In this document: piece after piece, positions 26,714-36,112 of the stretch | How the letters are laid out: each line of letters opens with the position of its first letter | Position numbering within the stretch: position 1 is the stretch's first letter | DNA from: Melioribacteraceae bacterium | GTDB taxonomy: Bacteria > Bacteroidota > Ignavibacteria > Ignavibacteriales > Melioribacteraceae | Assembly: GCA_022181065.1 (NCBI GenBank) | Contig: BQMY01000099.1 | Span: forward strand, 1-54,416 | DNA: 54,416 bases | Direction of reading: 5' to 3' | Notes under the pieces: generated by a model | Seen by the model: only the letters and a program-made list of their open reading frames with translations | Databases searched by the model: none | Told to the model about the DNA's origin: nothing | Translations under genes and position numbers: made by a program

Positions 26714-28168
26714 TTACTTTATCCCCAACTCTTTAAGCATACGGTGCAAATTTGGAGGAGCTAAACCCATCTTTTTTGCTGCTTCGGCATCTGAAGCGGA
26801 ATTATCGCGGACAAAAGTAAAATATTTTTTCCGGAATTCTCTCTCCACTTCCCTTAGTGGAAGGATTTCATCCCTCTCCTTGAAGTTGATTATATGAGGC
26901 AAGTCTTCTTCCAATCCCGGGCGTTTTAGCATTGAACTTTTAACACCTTCAAGATTTATCTCACCTCTGAAAAAGAAAAGCAGCCGCTGGATAAGATTTT
27001 TAAGCTCGCGGACATTACCGGGCCATTCGTGATTAAGGAGAAACTCCATAGCGTCGGGAGTGATATTCGGAACACTCATCCCCATATCTTTACAATAAAA
27101 ATCGAGATAATAATGAATAAGATCGCGCACATCTTCTCTCCTTTCGCGGAGTGGCGTAATATAAACCGGCACAACATTTAACCTGTAATAAAGATCCTCC
27201 CTGAATCTTCCGGCTCTAACTTCATCTTCAAGTTTTTTATTGGTAGCGGCAATAACTCTTACATTCACCTTGAATTTTTGGGTACGCCCCAATTTTTCAA
27301 TTTCGCCTTCCTGCAAAAATCTCAGAAGTTTTACCTGCGCCGATTGAGGTAATTCCGCTACCTCATCCAGAAAAACTGTACCGTTATCGGCAATTTCAAA
27401 AAGTCCGGCTTTTTTGGAATTTGCGCCGGTGAAAGCTCCTTTCTCAAAACCAAATAACTCACTCTCAATCAAATCTGAAGGGATACTGCCGCAATTTATG
27501 GGCACAAAATTTTCGAAACGCCTTTCACTTTTATAGTGAATATTTGTTGCCACAAGTTCTTTACCGGTTCCGGAAGCACCATTGATCAGCACATTTATAT
27601 CACCTCTCGCTAATTTATCAATAGTCTCCTGAAGTAAAACTGTGAGGGGTGAAGTACCAATTATCACCTTCTTGCTTAATATATCCTCGATATTCCGATT
27701 AAGTTTTTTGTTTGATTTATAAGATGATTTTTCAAGTTCCCGCTTTTCGTAGGCGTTAAACAAACTGACGATGAAATCGGTAGGTTGATATATGAAATCC
27801 TCTATATCACCGGGATATTTTGTGCAATACCAGAATGCGCCCGCTTCAAGCAGAACATTTGCAAAATCAAAGTCAGTAATGTTTATAGTATGTTTGGTTA
27901 TGACTATTACCTGAATCAAAGGACTAACAAATTTTATTTTGCGTATCAACTCTTCACCGCGCAATCCGCCTGCAATCTGATAATCCATTATTACAATATC
28001 ATAACCTTCAGGCTCAGCTTTCAGGAGGTTAAGGGCATCATTACCACTCGATACAACATTTTTAATATTAAAAGCATCCTCAATAAGCGCAAGTGTATTT
28101 CTTACACGTCTTACATCGTAATCTTCATCTTCGATCAACAATATTTTAATATTTTTATATAATTTCAT
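26714..28168 (-). CDS. Sigma-54-dependent response regulator (NtrC type)
   Basis: A 484-residue transcription activator: receiver domain 1-130 (acidic pocket Glu13/Asp14, phospho-acceptor Asp62, Thr91, Lys117), AAA+ domain about 165-395 with Walker A GASGTGKE (197-204), the sigma-54 contact loop GAFTGA (244-249), Walker B GTVFLDE (263-269) and the VRVIAATN sensor, and a Fis-type helix-turn-helix at the C-terminus (about 450-484). All elements needed to open a sigma-54 promoter are intact. It follows the kinase gene by 6 bases and is the last gene of a three-gene operon whose neighbour downstream is the GH5 sigma-54 promoter. I infer that it activates the two glucan units. Confidence 0.95.
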   Translation of the reverse strand: MKLYKNIKILLIEDEDYDVRRVRNTLALIEDAFNIKNVVSSGNDALNLLKAEPEGYDIVIMDYQIAGGLRGEELIRKIKFVSPLIQVIVITKHTINITDFDFANVLLEAGAFWYCTKYPGDIEDFIYQPTDFIVSLFNAYEKRELEKSSYKSNKKLNRNIEDILSKKVIIGTSPLTVLLQETIDKLARGDINVLINGASGTGKELVATNIHYKSERRFENFVPINCGSIPSDLIESELFGFEKGAFTGANSKKAGLFEIADNGTVFLDEVAELPQSAQVKLLRFLQEGEIEKLGRTQKFKVNVRVIAATNKKLEDEVRAGRFREDLYYRLNVVPVYITPLRERREDVRDLIHYYLDFYCKDMGMSVPNITPDAMEFLLNHEWPGNVRELKNLIQRLLFFFRGEINLEGVKSSMLKRPGLEEDLPHIINFKERDEILPLREVEREFRKKYFTFVRDNSASDAEAAKKMGLAPPNLHRMLKELGIK

Positions 28169-28174
28169 ATACCC

Positions 28175-29671
28175 TTAGTTTTGTATAATTATTGAATATT
28201 TACATCCTTTATCAGGATTGTTTTCAACATCCAGCTTCCAGCCGCACTTTGAAACAGCAATGTTATAAGCTATATAACAGCCATAACCGGAATTTTTATT
28301 TTTCAAGTTTTTTGTAGATATATCTTCCCTGAACAATTTCTTTACCCCTTTCTCATCAGCTTCCAGTAGTGACGCATCGATTCCGGGTCCATCATCAATA
28401 ATTTCCAGCAAAGTGTAATGTTCAGTCTCAAAATATTTGGTATTTATCGTAACTTTTACATTTTTGTTTCCGGAATGATCAATTGAATTCTGGATGAGAG
28501 GTTCAATAACTTCCCAAATAACAAACTCATTCACCCTTACCGGAGGTGTTGCTGAATCAAAATTTAGCTCAAATTTAAACAATTCGGTTGATGTAGTGAT
28601 GCGCAGGAAAAGATTGTTTATCAGAAATTTTATGACAGAATTTATATCTGTACGGAAAAGATCACCCCTGATGGTACTCATTGGGGGGTCATACCATTTC
28701 ATATCATAGATAACACGCGAAATAAAATTGCTATATTTTTTAACCCTTTCTTTGATCTCCTCGATATTATTTTCGTTAAGCTCCCTGAGATCTTCCTTGA
28801 TAAAACCCATCACTTTTTCTGCCTTGTGGTGGGTGTGGTAAATACGTTTGGTAAAAAGCGATTCCTTCTCGTGACGTACCTGTTTTTTGATATTCTCTTC
28901 ATGTTCCTCAAAAAGCAACCGCTGCGCCTCATCCCTTTCCCGAACAGTATAAGATGAAATATAATACATTGCCAGGAGTCCCAGTAAAATAAATGATGAA
29001 TAAATTACGGTAGCTTCATCATAACTAACAATTATCTCTTTCGTTATTATTGTAAAATCAGGATGATTTTTCATGAAAAAAGCGCCCAGATATTCACCAT
29101 GCGGGACGAATGGAACAAGAATATGAAATGCATTATCTTCCTTGCTGAGCAGACTGAAAATTTCTTCGTTGACACGCATTGAATTTTCATGCTCGAGGTA
29201 AAAATTGAGGGCGTTACCATGACTTTGCAGGTTATTACTTTTACTTCCGGTATTGGAAACAAGATAATTGAATAATTCCTCTCCATCATCAATAACAAGT
29301 TCATGATCAGATTTTGAAATTATCAAACAAACTTCTTCAACGTGTTGATCCAGCAATTGCTGGCTGAAAATTATATTGAACGACTCAATAATTTTTTTAC
29401 TTTGGGTCTCTGTGAAATTTTTCTCTCTCGGGATGTTTTCAATTAAAAGTTCAAGAGAAGTTGATGTAAGGTTGGCAATCCTTTCGGCTGAATCTTTTTG
29501 ATACCAGCTCTGGGTATCTGTTAAAAATTCTTCAAGGGAATTTTTCTGGATGTATGAAAGCAGCAATTGAAAAACAATTAGTATAACGAACAACAGGGTA
29601 AGATGCCTGATCTCAAATCGGTACTTCTGGATCTTAGCTAAAAACCTGTCTAATTCGGTTTTTGATTTCAT
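28175..29671 (-). CDS. Membrane sensor histidine kinase paired with the sugar-binding protein
   Basis: A 498-residue kinase. Helix one about 22-40, an extracytoplasmic region 41-218 without a recognised domain, helix two about 220-240, then a coiled coil and a degenerate dimerisation segment around IYHTHHKAEK (His279, His281, His282), so the phospho-acceptor is uncertain. The ATPase domain is complete: N box EPLIQNSIDHSG (Asn395), G1 box IDDGPGID (425-431) and G2-like SGYGCYIAY (461-469). The ATG at 29671 overlaps the stop of the binding-protein gene by four bases (ATGA), which indicates tight coupling. Presumed partner of the sigma-54 regulator encoded 6 bases downstream. Confidence 0.88.
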   Translation of the reverse strand: MKSKTELDRFLAKIQKYRFEIRHLTLLFVILIVFQLLLSYIQKNSLEEFLTDTQSWYQKDSAERIANLTSTSLELLIENIPREKNFTETQSKKIIESFNIIFSQQLLDQHVEEVCLIISKSDHELVIDDGEELFNYLVSNTGSKSNNLQSHGNALNFYLEHENSMRVNEEIFSLLSKEDNAFHILVPFVPHGEYLGAFFMKNHPDFTIITKEIIVSYDEATVIYSSFILLGLLAMYYISSYTVRERDEAQRLLFEEHEENIKKQVRHEKESLFTKRIYHTHHKAEKVMGFIKEDLRELNENNIEEIKERVKKYSNFISRVIYDMKWYDPPMSTIRGDLFRTDINSVIKFLINNLFLRITTSTELFKFELNFDSATPPVRVNEFVIWEVIEPLIQNSIDHSGNKNVKVTINTKYFETEHYTLLEIIDDGPGIDASLLEADEKGVKKLFREDISTKNLKNKNSGYGCYIAYNIAVSKCGWKLDVENNPDKGCKYSIIIQN

Positions 29672-30999
29672 CGCACCAAAACCCGTCCTTCCCGTATCAT
29701 ATCATTTGCTTTTTTTAACGCGTCCTCAACTTCCATTTCCAGAGTTATTGCCTGATTAAGATAGTAGGAAATTATATCCGATACCCTGGTGTAGTCTGCC
29801 AGAAATGGTCTGTGAACACCATGTTCAAAAAACCGGTCAAAATATTTTAGATCAGGATATTTCCCGGTTATCTCTTCATTGAGATAGATATCTTTTTTAA
29901 CCGGATTATGTTTTCCATTTTCGAACATTATAAGTTGTGACTCTTCACTTGTCAAATAATTAATAAAAATAAGCGCTTCTTTTTTATGCTTCGAGTATTT
30001 GGATATCATCAAATTCCAGCCGCCGAAGATAAATGCCGGTTCGGTTCCTTCATAATGAGGCATAGGCGTACTTTCAATGGACAGCAATAATTGTTCCGAT
30101 TTTATTTCCTTCCTGAAATCAATAGTGAATCCCGGCCAGCCCCTCACAAAAACCGCATTATTTTTGATGAAATACTCGCGAGCATGATTCTCCTTGAATC
30201 CTGTAACTTCCGGTGGCGAAATTTTATATGTATTAACTAAATCTACGAGAGTTTGCAGTGCCCGCACAGATTCGGGTCTCGTGAGATCTATCTCTTCAGA
30301 TTCAAAAAAGGAACGATTCTGGTTAAGGATCATTTCCAGATAACTGCAAACCAGGCCTTCATAACTATCAGCCGGAAAAAGATAATAAGGGTTGTCGAAC
30401 TTCTTTCCAATTTCAATGAATTTTTTCCAGGTGATCGACTCAATAAGCTCTCTTTTTAGTGACGTATCTTTAACAACCGTGTTGAACAAGTCAGTTCTGT
30501 AAAACATCAATCCTACATCAAGATAAAGCGGTATTGCATGAAGTTCGCCATCAACATAGCAAGGCTTCAGTGCGTTCTCAACGAAATTATCCAGTTCACT
30601 CTGATCAAATTCGTCTTGTAAGCTCTCGGTCCATCGGGCAAATCTGCGCACCCAGATGTGATCAACTGAAAACACATCCAATTTATCCGCCTTGCTTCTA
30701 AGCGATCGGGCGAGGAGTTCTTTTCGTTCGTTGGTACTAAACTTCTCAAACGGTAAATCAACCGTAACAACTTTTATACTGCCGGCATACTTTTTGTTAA
30801 ACTTTTCAATGGTCTTCTTGTGCGCTTCTGTGATATTATCGGCAAAATGTAAAATAACTTCGTTGCCATTTTGTATGTAACTGGAATCAGAGGTAAAAAC
30901 TACATAAAATATCAAAGCGCCGAAAATTATGATAGTTGAGGCTATCGTAAGATAGTTTTCCCTGGTAAACTGACTAGCGTTTTTGATAAATTTAATCAA
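29668..30999 (-). CDS. Membrane-anchored extracellular sugar-binding protein (sensor subunit)
   Basis: A 443-residue protein of the family-1 ABC sugar-binding type: after a cytoplasmic stub and one helix (17-36) come the two-lobed binding-protein motifs, including IPLYLDVGLMFYRTDLF, the FGGWNLMISKYS segment and a KKEALIFINYLTSEESQ helix. The helix is not followed by a cleavage site or lipobox, so the protein looks membrane anchored. No ABC permease or ATPase gene is near; the next two genes are a histidine kinase and a sigma-54 regulator. I therefore read it as a ligand sensor. The start is a TTG at 30999 with only a weak ribosome site (GGG 7 bases upstream), and no ATG is available before the helix. 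Confidence 0.85.
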   Translation of the reverse strand: MIKFIKNASQFTRENYLTIASTIIIFGALIFYVVFTSDSSYIQNGNEVILHFADNITEAHKKTIEKFNKKYAGSIKVVTVDLPFEKFSTNERKELLARSLRSKADKLDVFSVDHIWVRRFARWTESLQDEFDQSELDNFVENALKPCYVDGELHAIPLYLDVGLMFYRTDLFNTVVKDTSLKRELIESITWKKFIEIGKKFDNPYYLFPADSYEGLVCSYLEMILNQNRSFFESEEIDLTRPESVRALQTLVDLVNTYKISPPEVTGFKENHAREYFIKNNAVFVRGWPGFTIDFRKEIKSEQLLLSIESTPMPHYEGTEPAFIFGGWNLMISKYSKHKKEALIFINYLTSEESQLIMFENGKHNPVKKDIYLNEEITGKYPDLKYFDRFFEHGVHRPFLADYTRVSDIISYYLNQAITLEMEVEDALKKANDMIREGRVLVR

Positions 31000-31121
31000 G
31001 ATTAGGCCCGGTTGAATTATAAAATTGTTTCGGATGATACATTAATCTACTTTGGTATCGGAATTTATAAAATATATTTAACCTTTTACAAGTATAAAAA
31101 TCAGATTAAAATTTGGTAATT

Positions 31122-32921
31122 ATGAAAAAATATATCTTCACTACATTCCTTTATTTGTTTGTTTTCGCTTTTTCTTCACATGCTCAAGTTGAAAAGCTGC
31201 TGGTATACAGTGACAGAAACTCAATTTCTGAAATGGAGTTCAAGAAACAATTTGAACTTAGCCCGATGGTTTACAATACCACCGATGTGGATGAGAAGAA
31301 ACGTATATTCCTGATCTCAATGGCATCGGCAAAACTATGGGCAGCCGAAGCTGAAGAAATGAGCCCGTACTCAAATCCACTTATAAAATACTCACTATCA
31401 GAAATTGAAAAAAAATTAATGCGGGATGTATTATATAAAAAGGAAATTGAGTCAAAAGTGCAATTTACTTCTGGTGAGCTTGCAGAAGCAAAAAACAGAT
31501 ACAAGATAAAACTCGATGTGCTGTTCATTACATCTCAGTCAAAAACCGGCACTGAGATTGCATATAAAAAATTGCAAGAAGGAATATCTCTTGATTCACT
31601 CGGATTATTTGTAAAAGATATTCAAATTAATAGAATGAATGTTGGCTACGGCGACATGTTCGAAACTTACGAGAATATACTCTATGCGTTAAGACCCGGT
31701 GAGTATTCTCAACCACTACTTACTGAAGCAGGACATACAATTTTTTACCTCCTGCAGAAAAATGTCGATATCGAGAAAGCATCTTTACCGGAGGACAGAC
31801 TAACCTCCTCTGCTAAATCACTGCTTGAAAAACATAAGATCAAGGAGATTTATCAAGACTTTAACAAAATTTTTCTGGGAAATGTAAAAGTTACGGCTGA
31901 TGTAAATCTGTTTAATAGTCTGACTGAAAAACTAGCTGCTATTACAACTCCAAAAATAATTGATGATACATCCGGTGTGAGTCTGTCATTTTATGATATT
32001 TTTGGTCTGACAAATCGATTTACTGAAAATGAGCTTAATTCTCCATTTATAAAATTTGAGCAAAATCCTGTTACCCTCATGGATTTTCTAGGCAGCCTTG
32101 GATTCGAGGGACTGAAATTACCGGGTGATGATCTGCGCACCATAAAAAATATTATTAACGGATGGATTAAAAATTATATCCGACTCGAACTACTTGCACG
32201 TGAAGCACAAAAAAGAGGATTTGAAACTCATCCTGAGGTTGTTTCAGAGTTGCAAATGTGGAAAGATAATTATTTTGCCACCTATGCCATACAACAAATC
32301 ACCAAAGAGGTAGATGTGACTGAGGCAGAAATTTCTGAATATCTCACTGATACAGAGCGGGAAGGATTTTCCGGATTGTATAAAATATTCGGTTTATCTA
32401 CAACCTCAATTGAAAAAGTAAATATTCTTCTAGAATCTCTGGATAAAGATGAAAATTTTATAAACAGTGTAAAAAAACTCAAATCAGGGTCTGATATTTA
32501 TATAGACCATGATTATGTACCACTCCACGAAACAGATGAATTATCAGTTTACGTTCAGGGTATGAAAGAAGGAGAAGTTTTCGGTCCACTCGAAACCGAT
32601 GGCAGATACTCAGTTTTTCAGTTGGTAGATATTAAAAAAATGGAAACATCCATAAATAGTGAAGCATTCCGAAAAGGTGCGGAATCGAGGATTTATAACC
32701 GTAAATTGGAAAAGATTATCGAAGAAAAAACAATTGAACTCGCAAAAAAATATAATCTTGAAGTAAATACAGAGTTGCTCAAAAATATCAAAGTGAACGA
32801 CATCAACATAGTTGTGATGCGATCATTCGGCTTTGGAGAAAAGATGCTGGCAGCCCCGATGATCCAGCGCAATTTTGAATGGTTCAAACGTTATCTGGAA
32901 GAAAAAAGCGAAAGTTTGTAA
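31122..32921 (+). CDS. SurA/parvulin-like periplasmic chaperone
   Basis: About 599 residues with a signal peptide (MKKYIFTTFLYLFVFAFSSHA). The frame opens at a TTG (31113), but the ATG at 31122 starts the signal peptide. Two segments have the shape of degenerate parvulin rotamase domains: about 130-230 (DVLFITSQSK, YGDMFETYENILYALRPGEYSQPLLTE-type strand) and about 405-520 (LYKIFGLS, VQGMKEGEVFGPLETDG). Charged helices flank and join them, as in SurA and PpiD. It would help outer-membrane or secreted proteins fold. Key rotamase residues look lost, so chaperoning rather than isomerisation is likely. It is the only sizeable plus-strand gene in this half and is divergent from the sensor operon. 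Confidence 0.72.
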   Translation: MKKYIFTTFLYLFVFAFSSHAQVEKLLVYSDRNSISEMEFKKQFELSPMVYNTTDVDEKKRIFLISMASAKLWAAEAEEMSPYSNPLIKYSLSEIEKKLMRDVLYKKEIESKVQFTSGELAEAKNRYKIKLDVLFITSQSKTGTEIAYKKLQEGISLDSLGLFVKDIQINRMNVGYGDMFETYENILYALRPGEYSQPLLTEAGHTIFYLLQKNVDIEKASLPEDRLTSSAKSLLEKHKIKEIYQDFNKIFLGNVKVTADVNLFNSLTEKLAAITTPKIIDDTSGVSLSFYDIFGLTNRFTENELNSPFIKFEQNPVTLMDFLGSLGFEGLKLPGDDLRTIKNIINGWIKNYIRLELLAREAQKRGFETHPEVVSELQMWKDNYFATYAIQQITKEVDVTEAEISEYLTDTEREGFSGLYKIFGLSTTSIEKVNILLESLDKDENFINSVKKLKSGSDIYIDHDYVPLHETDELSVYVQGMKEGEVFGPLETDGRYSVFQLVDIKKMETSINSEAFRKGAESRIYNRKLEKIIEEKTIELAKKYNLEVNTELLKNIKVNDINIVVMRSFGFGEKMLAAPMIQRNFEWFKRYLEEKSESL

Positions 32922-32975
32922 ACGCGAGAAAATTTTAAGATTTTATCGCACAAAAAAGCAAAAACGTTTTGATAC

Positions 32976-33132
32976 AAAGTCCTCCTTCGAAGGAGGTGGA
33001 TTCCGACGAATGTCGGAAGACGGAGGATGATTTATTACTTTTTTTGTAACTTTTAGTCATCCCCCATCACAAAATCCGCCATTGGCGGAGTGATTTCCCC
33101 CTTCAAAACCTGTGCGCCACAGGCGTAGGGGG
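32976..33132. repeat. Dispersed palindrome-rich intergenic repeat, copy B (inverted)
   Basis: Reverse-complement relative of the repeat at 26501-26640, with the same order of modules (CCTCCTTCGAAGGAGG, CCGACGAATGTCGG, GTCATCCCCCATCACAAAA, CCGCCATTGGCGG). The two copies bracket the sensor operon and the chaperone gene. The rest of the 300-base gap holds the hairpin listed next and no gene. Confidence 0.8.
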
Positions 33133-33170
33133 ACGTGAAAATCAACAACCAGGTTTTTCAACAATCTCAG

Positions 33171-33189
33171 GCCTCCGGAAACCGGAGGC
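33171..33189 (-). terminator. Hairpin after the 824-residue secreted protein gene
   Basis: A perfect 8-bp stem (GCCTCCGG / CCGGAGGC) with a 3-base loop, about 33 bases after the stop codon of the gene ending at 33222. No T run follows, so termination would not be classic. Confidence 0.5.
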
Positions 33190-33221
33190 TTAACTTTAGA
33201 CTTTAGACCATCGACTTATAA

Positions 33222-35696
33222 CTATTTAAGCAGCATCAGCTTTTTCACATCATTATATTTTCCGTCATTCGATTCCAGTCGGTAGAAATATACCCCGCTG
33301 GATAAAGTAGATGCGTTTAATTCGGTTTGGTGTAATCCTGCACTCAACTCACCGGAAAGTATTGTCTTAACTTCTCTTCCGAGTACATCATAAAGCTTTA
33401 ATGATATATTAGCTGATTGGGGCAGTGTAAATCGAATCGTTGTCACAGGATTAAATGGATTGGGATAATTTTGCGAGAGTGTAAAACTGTTTGGTAATTC
33501 ATTATTATTCAGGGATGTTAAATCGTCGAACGAAATAACTTTACCATATACATCCTGTCCGGTGCTGTTATCATTTATTTCCGACCAGAAATAGTATAAG
33601 TCGTTACCGGAAACAGCCGTCTTGAAAACATTTCGGGTATCGTTGGGTATAGAACAAACCGCCTTATCTTTCTCTACAACATTACCATTAAAATCGTAAA
33701 TGGAGTAGTATATATCATCATTTTTAGGGTAATTAACTATAAATCGTTCATTCCCGATTCCATAAAATGAAACATTCCACGATACTTCACTCACTACAGG
33801 TATCTCCGCGAGATTGCCATTTTCGATATCGACCAACCTTCCATATAGAGCACCCTGCTGGTTGATAGAGTACATATAGTCAATAAATATGTTTTCTTCG
33901 AGATGAGCGAACATATTATTGAAAGTATGGATTGTTCCGGTTACAGGCTCAAGATTCTGATTTAACCTTAACACACTTCCCACGTTTACAAGGTAGAAAG
34001 TTTCATCTTTAAGTGGAATTATTCCAAGTCCGGAAGACCCGCCAAACTGCGAGGCATCTGCTTCGGTGATAAATTCTCCCTCTGCTGTAAAAGTCTGCAC
34101 AACGGCTTCGTTCAGATTTTTCACAGTATAAACTACAATAACATCATTCGAGAGTAAATCAGCTGTGAGTCTGCTCGCGACAGCAGGCGCGTTCCTCAGG
34201 AGTGTATCAACTTTTATAGTATCGAGATTTGCCGAATAATATACCAATCCGGCAAAACGTCCCTCCGGCTTTATCTCAAACCATGGCAATATCGCTCTGC
34301 CATCAGATAAAAATTTGAATTTATCAGTGACTGGAATTTCCAGTTCATCACCCAGTGAGCCATCAGCTGAAATAAATCTGCCAAGATGCGTTTTTTCATT
34401 ATTGTAAGCGGCGAAAACACCCGTACCCGGTTTTGCTGACAATGAGAAAATATTTTCGTTTCCACCAATTGTATCGTCATTTAGCTGTTTCGATTGTATC
34501 GGACGCATTTCGCTTAATTTGTTCAGAAATATGTCGTTCTCTTCTTCGGATACAACAACAATGGTATTATCGTTCTCTAAATAAAGTTCGTCGGCGATTT
34601 GAAATACCATCCCTGAATCAATATGAGCTGTGCTTCCGAAAACCCCCTCGCTGTTGCATGATAACTGGAAATTATATGTTTTTTGCTGAGCATCATCCTG
34701 AACAGAAGTTATCACCATAAATTCACCCGGAGCCGTTAATGTAACTCCGAAATTCGTAACTTTTCTGGCAGTGTAATCTATCCCCCAGTTAACAGGAAGA
34801 TTATAAATTCTGCCCCGACCGTCAGGAAAACCTTCTTTTGTAAAGACCTGCGCACGGATTAACGATGAGTCAGGATTGAGCGCCAGAGCAAGGTATTTGT
34901 CATTTCCGTTATCAAATATTTTGATACCCGCGTTTATATCCGAAGGTACAAATGCTTCCTTGTTAACAGAAAATATTCCGGAATTTATACTGTCAGCGAG
35001 TGGATTATCATTCTTATCGTAGAAAGTTATTAGTCCGGTCTGGAATGTCGGATTTATATAAGGATCAATATAAAATATGGCGTAACTTTCATCTTCAAGC
35101 ATTCCAACGGTATGTTTTCCCGAAAAAACGGTACAGCCCGAATCACGTTTGGCGGAGATAAGATTCCCCTCCATATCGAAACGATTGATTTCCATCGGAC
35201 CGTTCATCTTGGTGACAACCAAGAGCGAGGTATCACACGGTATAATATTCACTTCCTCACCGTAAGCACCGATTCCACAACCCGGAGGTTGGTAAGTTAA
35301 ATATTCGGTGGAGTTAACAACCTGCCCATCTATAATCTTTACAAAATGAAATCTGGTATAATAGCTTGTATCGCTCGTGAAATAAGACTCACTAACTGTA
35401 AAAAATGAATTATCATTAATAAATTTGATCGGCGAACGTCTGAATGTTTGGAAATTGCTTCCATTCAAACTAAAACCATCAGAAATTTTTTGCCCGTAAG
35501 AAGTAAGGTGACCTTCTCGTGTATCCCGCCAAACAGCAAAATAATTTGCATCCGAAGTATGGTAGAGCAATGGTTCATATTGCAGGAATGTTGATGGCTG
35601 AAGATCATTGTTGACCTTGAATTCCGATGTGCTACTTAAACTTTGCGCCATCGTTGATATGGTTGCAAGAATTAAAACTATAAAAATTTTACGCAA
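33222..35696 (-). CDS. Secreted protein of unknown function with T9SS tail
   Basis: An 824-residue protein with a signal peptide (about 1-17) and a T9SS sorting domain (SQNYPNPFNPVTTIRFTLP, terminal Lys). The body (about 20-730) is all-beta with recurring strands that read like blades of a propeller (repeated phrases of the type FAVWRDTREG, YFAVNYP-like, FDMEGNLISAK, FDKNDNPLA), but I could not define blades with confidence. No catalytic motif is recognised. Start is TTG at 35696, supported by a strong ribosome site GGAGGGG 2 bases upstream; no closer ATG exists. It is alone in its unit. Possible roles are adhesion or ligand display; nothing in the sequence decides this. Confidence 0.75.
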   Translation of the reverse strand: MRKIFIVLILATISTMAQSLSSTSEFKVNNDLQPSTFLQYEPLLYHTSDANYFAVWRDTREGHLTSYGQKISDGFSLNGSNFQTFRRSPIKFINDNSFFTVSESYFTSDTSYYTRFHFVKIIDGQVVNSTEYLTYQPPGCGIGAYGEEVNIIPCDTSLLVVTKMNGPMEINRFDMEGNLISAKRDSGCTVFSGKHTVGMLEDESYAIFYIDPYINPTFQTGLITFYDKNDNPLADSINSGIFSVNKEAFVPSDINAGIKIFDNGNDKYLALALNPDSSLIRAQVFTKEGFPDGRGRIYNLPVNWGIDYTARKVTNFGVTLTAPGEFMVITSVQDDAQQKTYNFQLSCNSEGVFGSTAHIDSGMVFQIADELYLENDNTIVVVSEEENDIFLNKLSEMRPIQSKQLNDDTIGGNENIFSLSAKPGTGVFAAYNNEKTHLGRFISADGSLGDELEIPVTDKFKFLSDGRAILPWFEIKPEGRFAGLVYYSANLDTIKVDTLLRNAPAVASRLTADLLSNDVIVVYTVKNLNEAVVQTFTAEGEFITEADASQFGGSSGLGIIPLKDETFYLVNVGSVLRLNQNLEPVTGTIHTFNNMFAHLEENIFIDYMYSINQQGALYGRLVDIENGNLAEIPVVSEVSWNVSFYGIGNERFIVNYPKNDDIYYSIYDFNGNVVEKDKAVCSIPNDTRNVFKTAVSGNDLYYFWSEINDNSTGQDVYGKVISFDDLTSLNNNELPNSFTLSQNYPNPFNPVTTIRFTLPQSANISLKLYDVLGREVKTILSGELSAGLHQTELNASTLSSGVYFYRLESNDGKYNDVKKLMLLK

Positions 35697-35798
35697 GTCC
35701 CCTCCGGACTAAAAGATAAAAACATCTTTATTGATTTACAAAATACTATTTTAAGATTCAAAAAGCATTGAAAAGATTCTTATGTTAGAGCAGGAAAA

Positions 35799-36107
35799 TC
35801 ATGTTTTAAGTTTTTTATTCAGGATTGATTCTACTTTATCTATTTTACTGGTTAGTCGGCTGCTATCACCTTTACGGTAATCTACTTTCAAATGAACCCC
35901 AATCCGGTTGTTGTTTTCCGCCATTACTTTGAAGCATCCTGAAACAACAGCCATACATTCGTCCCAATCTCCTTCAAGGATAGTACCCATCGGAGTGAGT
36001 CTGTACTCAACCCCCGATTTATCAATATAATCAAGAATTTTAGCTACTTCGCTGCTGAGACTTTCACTTTTTCCTGTCGGACTTATACTAAATTCAAGAA
36101 GTACCAT
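35799..36107 (-). CDS. MTH1187/YqgV-family thiamine-binding-like protein (DUF77)
   Basis: A 102-residue soluble protein of the MTH1187 family (formerly DUF77): the opening MVLLEFSISPTG, the central YRLTPMGTILEGDWDE segment and the short C-terminal helix are typical. Family members form tetramers with a ferredoxin-like fold and some bind thiamine or related pyrimidines. The ATG is 5 bases after the M28 peptidase gene stop, so the two are co-transcribed. I saw no TPP riboswitch upstream of the unit. Why it travels with a peptidase is not clear from the sequence. Confidence 0.85.
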   Translation of the reverse strand: MVLLEFSISPTGKSESLSSEVAKILDYIDKSGVEYRLTPMGTILEGDWDECMAVVSGCFKVMAENNNRIGVHLKVDYRKGDSSRLTSKIDKVESILNKKLKT

Positions 36108-36112
36108 ATTTC

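Noticed and set aside
29668-30999. The sugar-binding protein considered as part of an ABC importer.
   Set aside because: No permease or ATPase gene is in the neighbourhood, the protein looks membrane anchored, and it overlaps the kinase gene.
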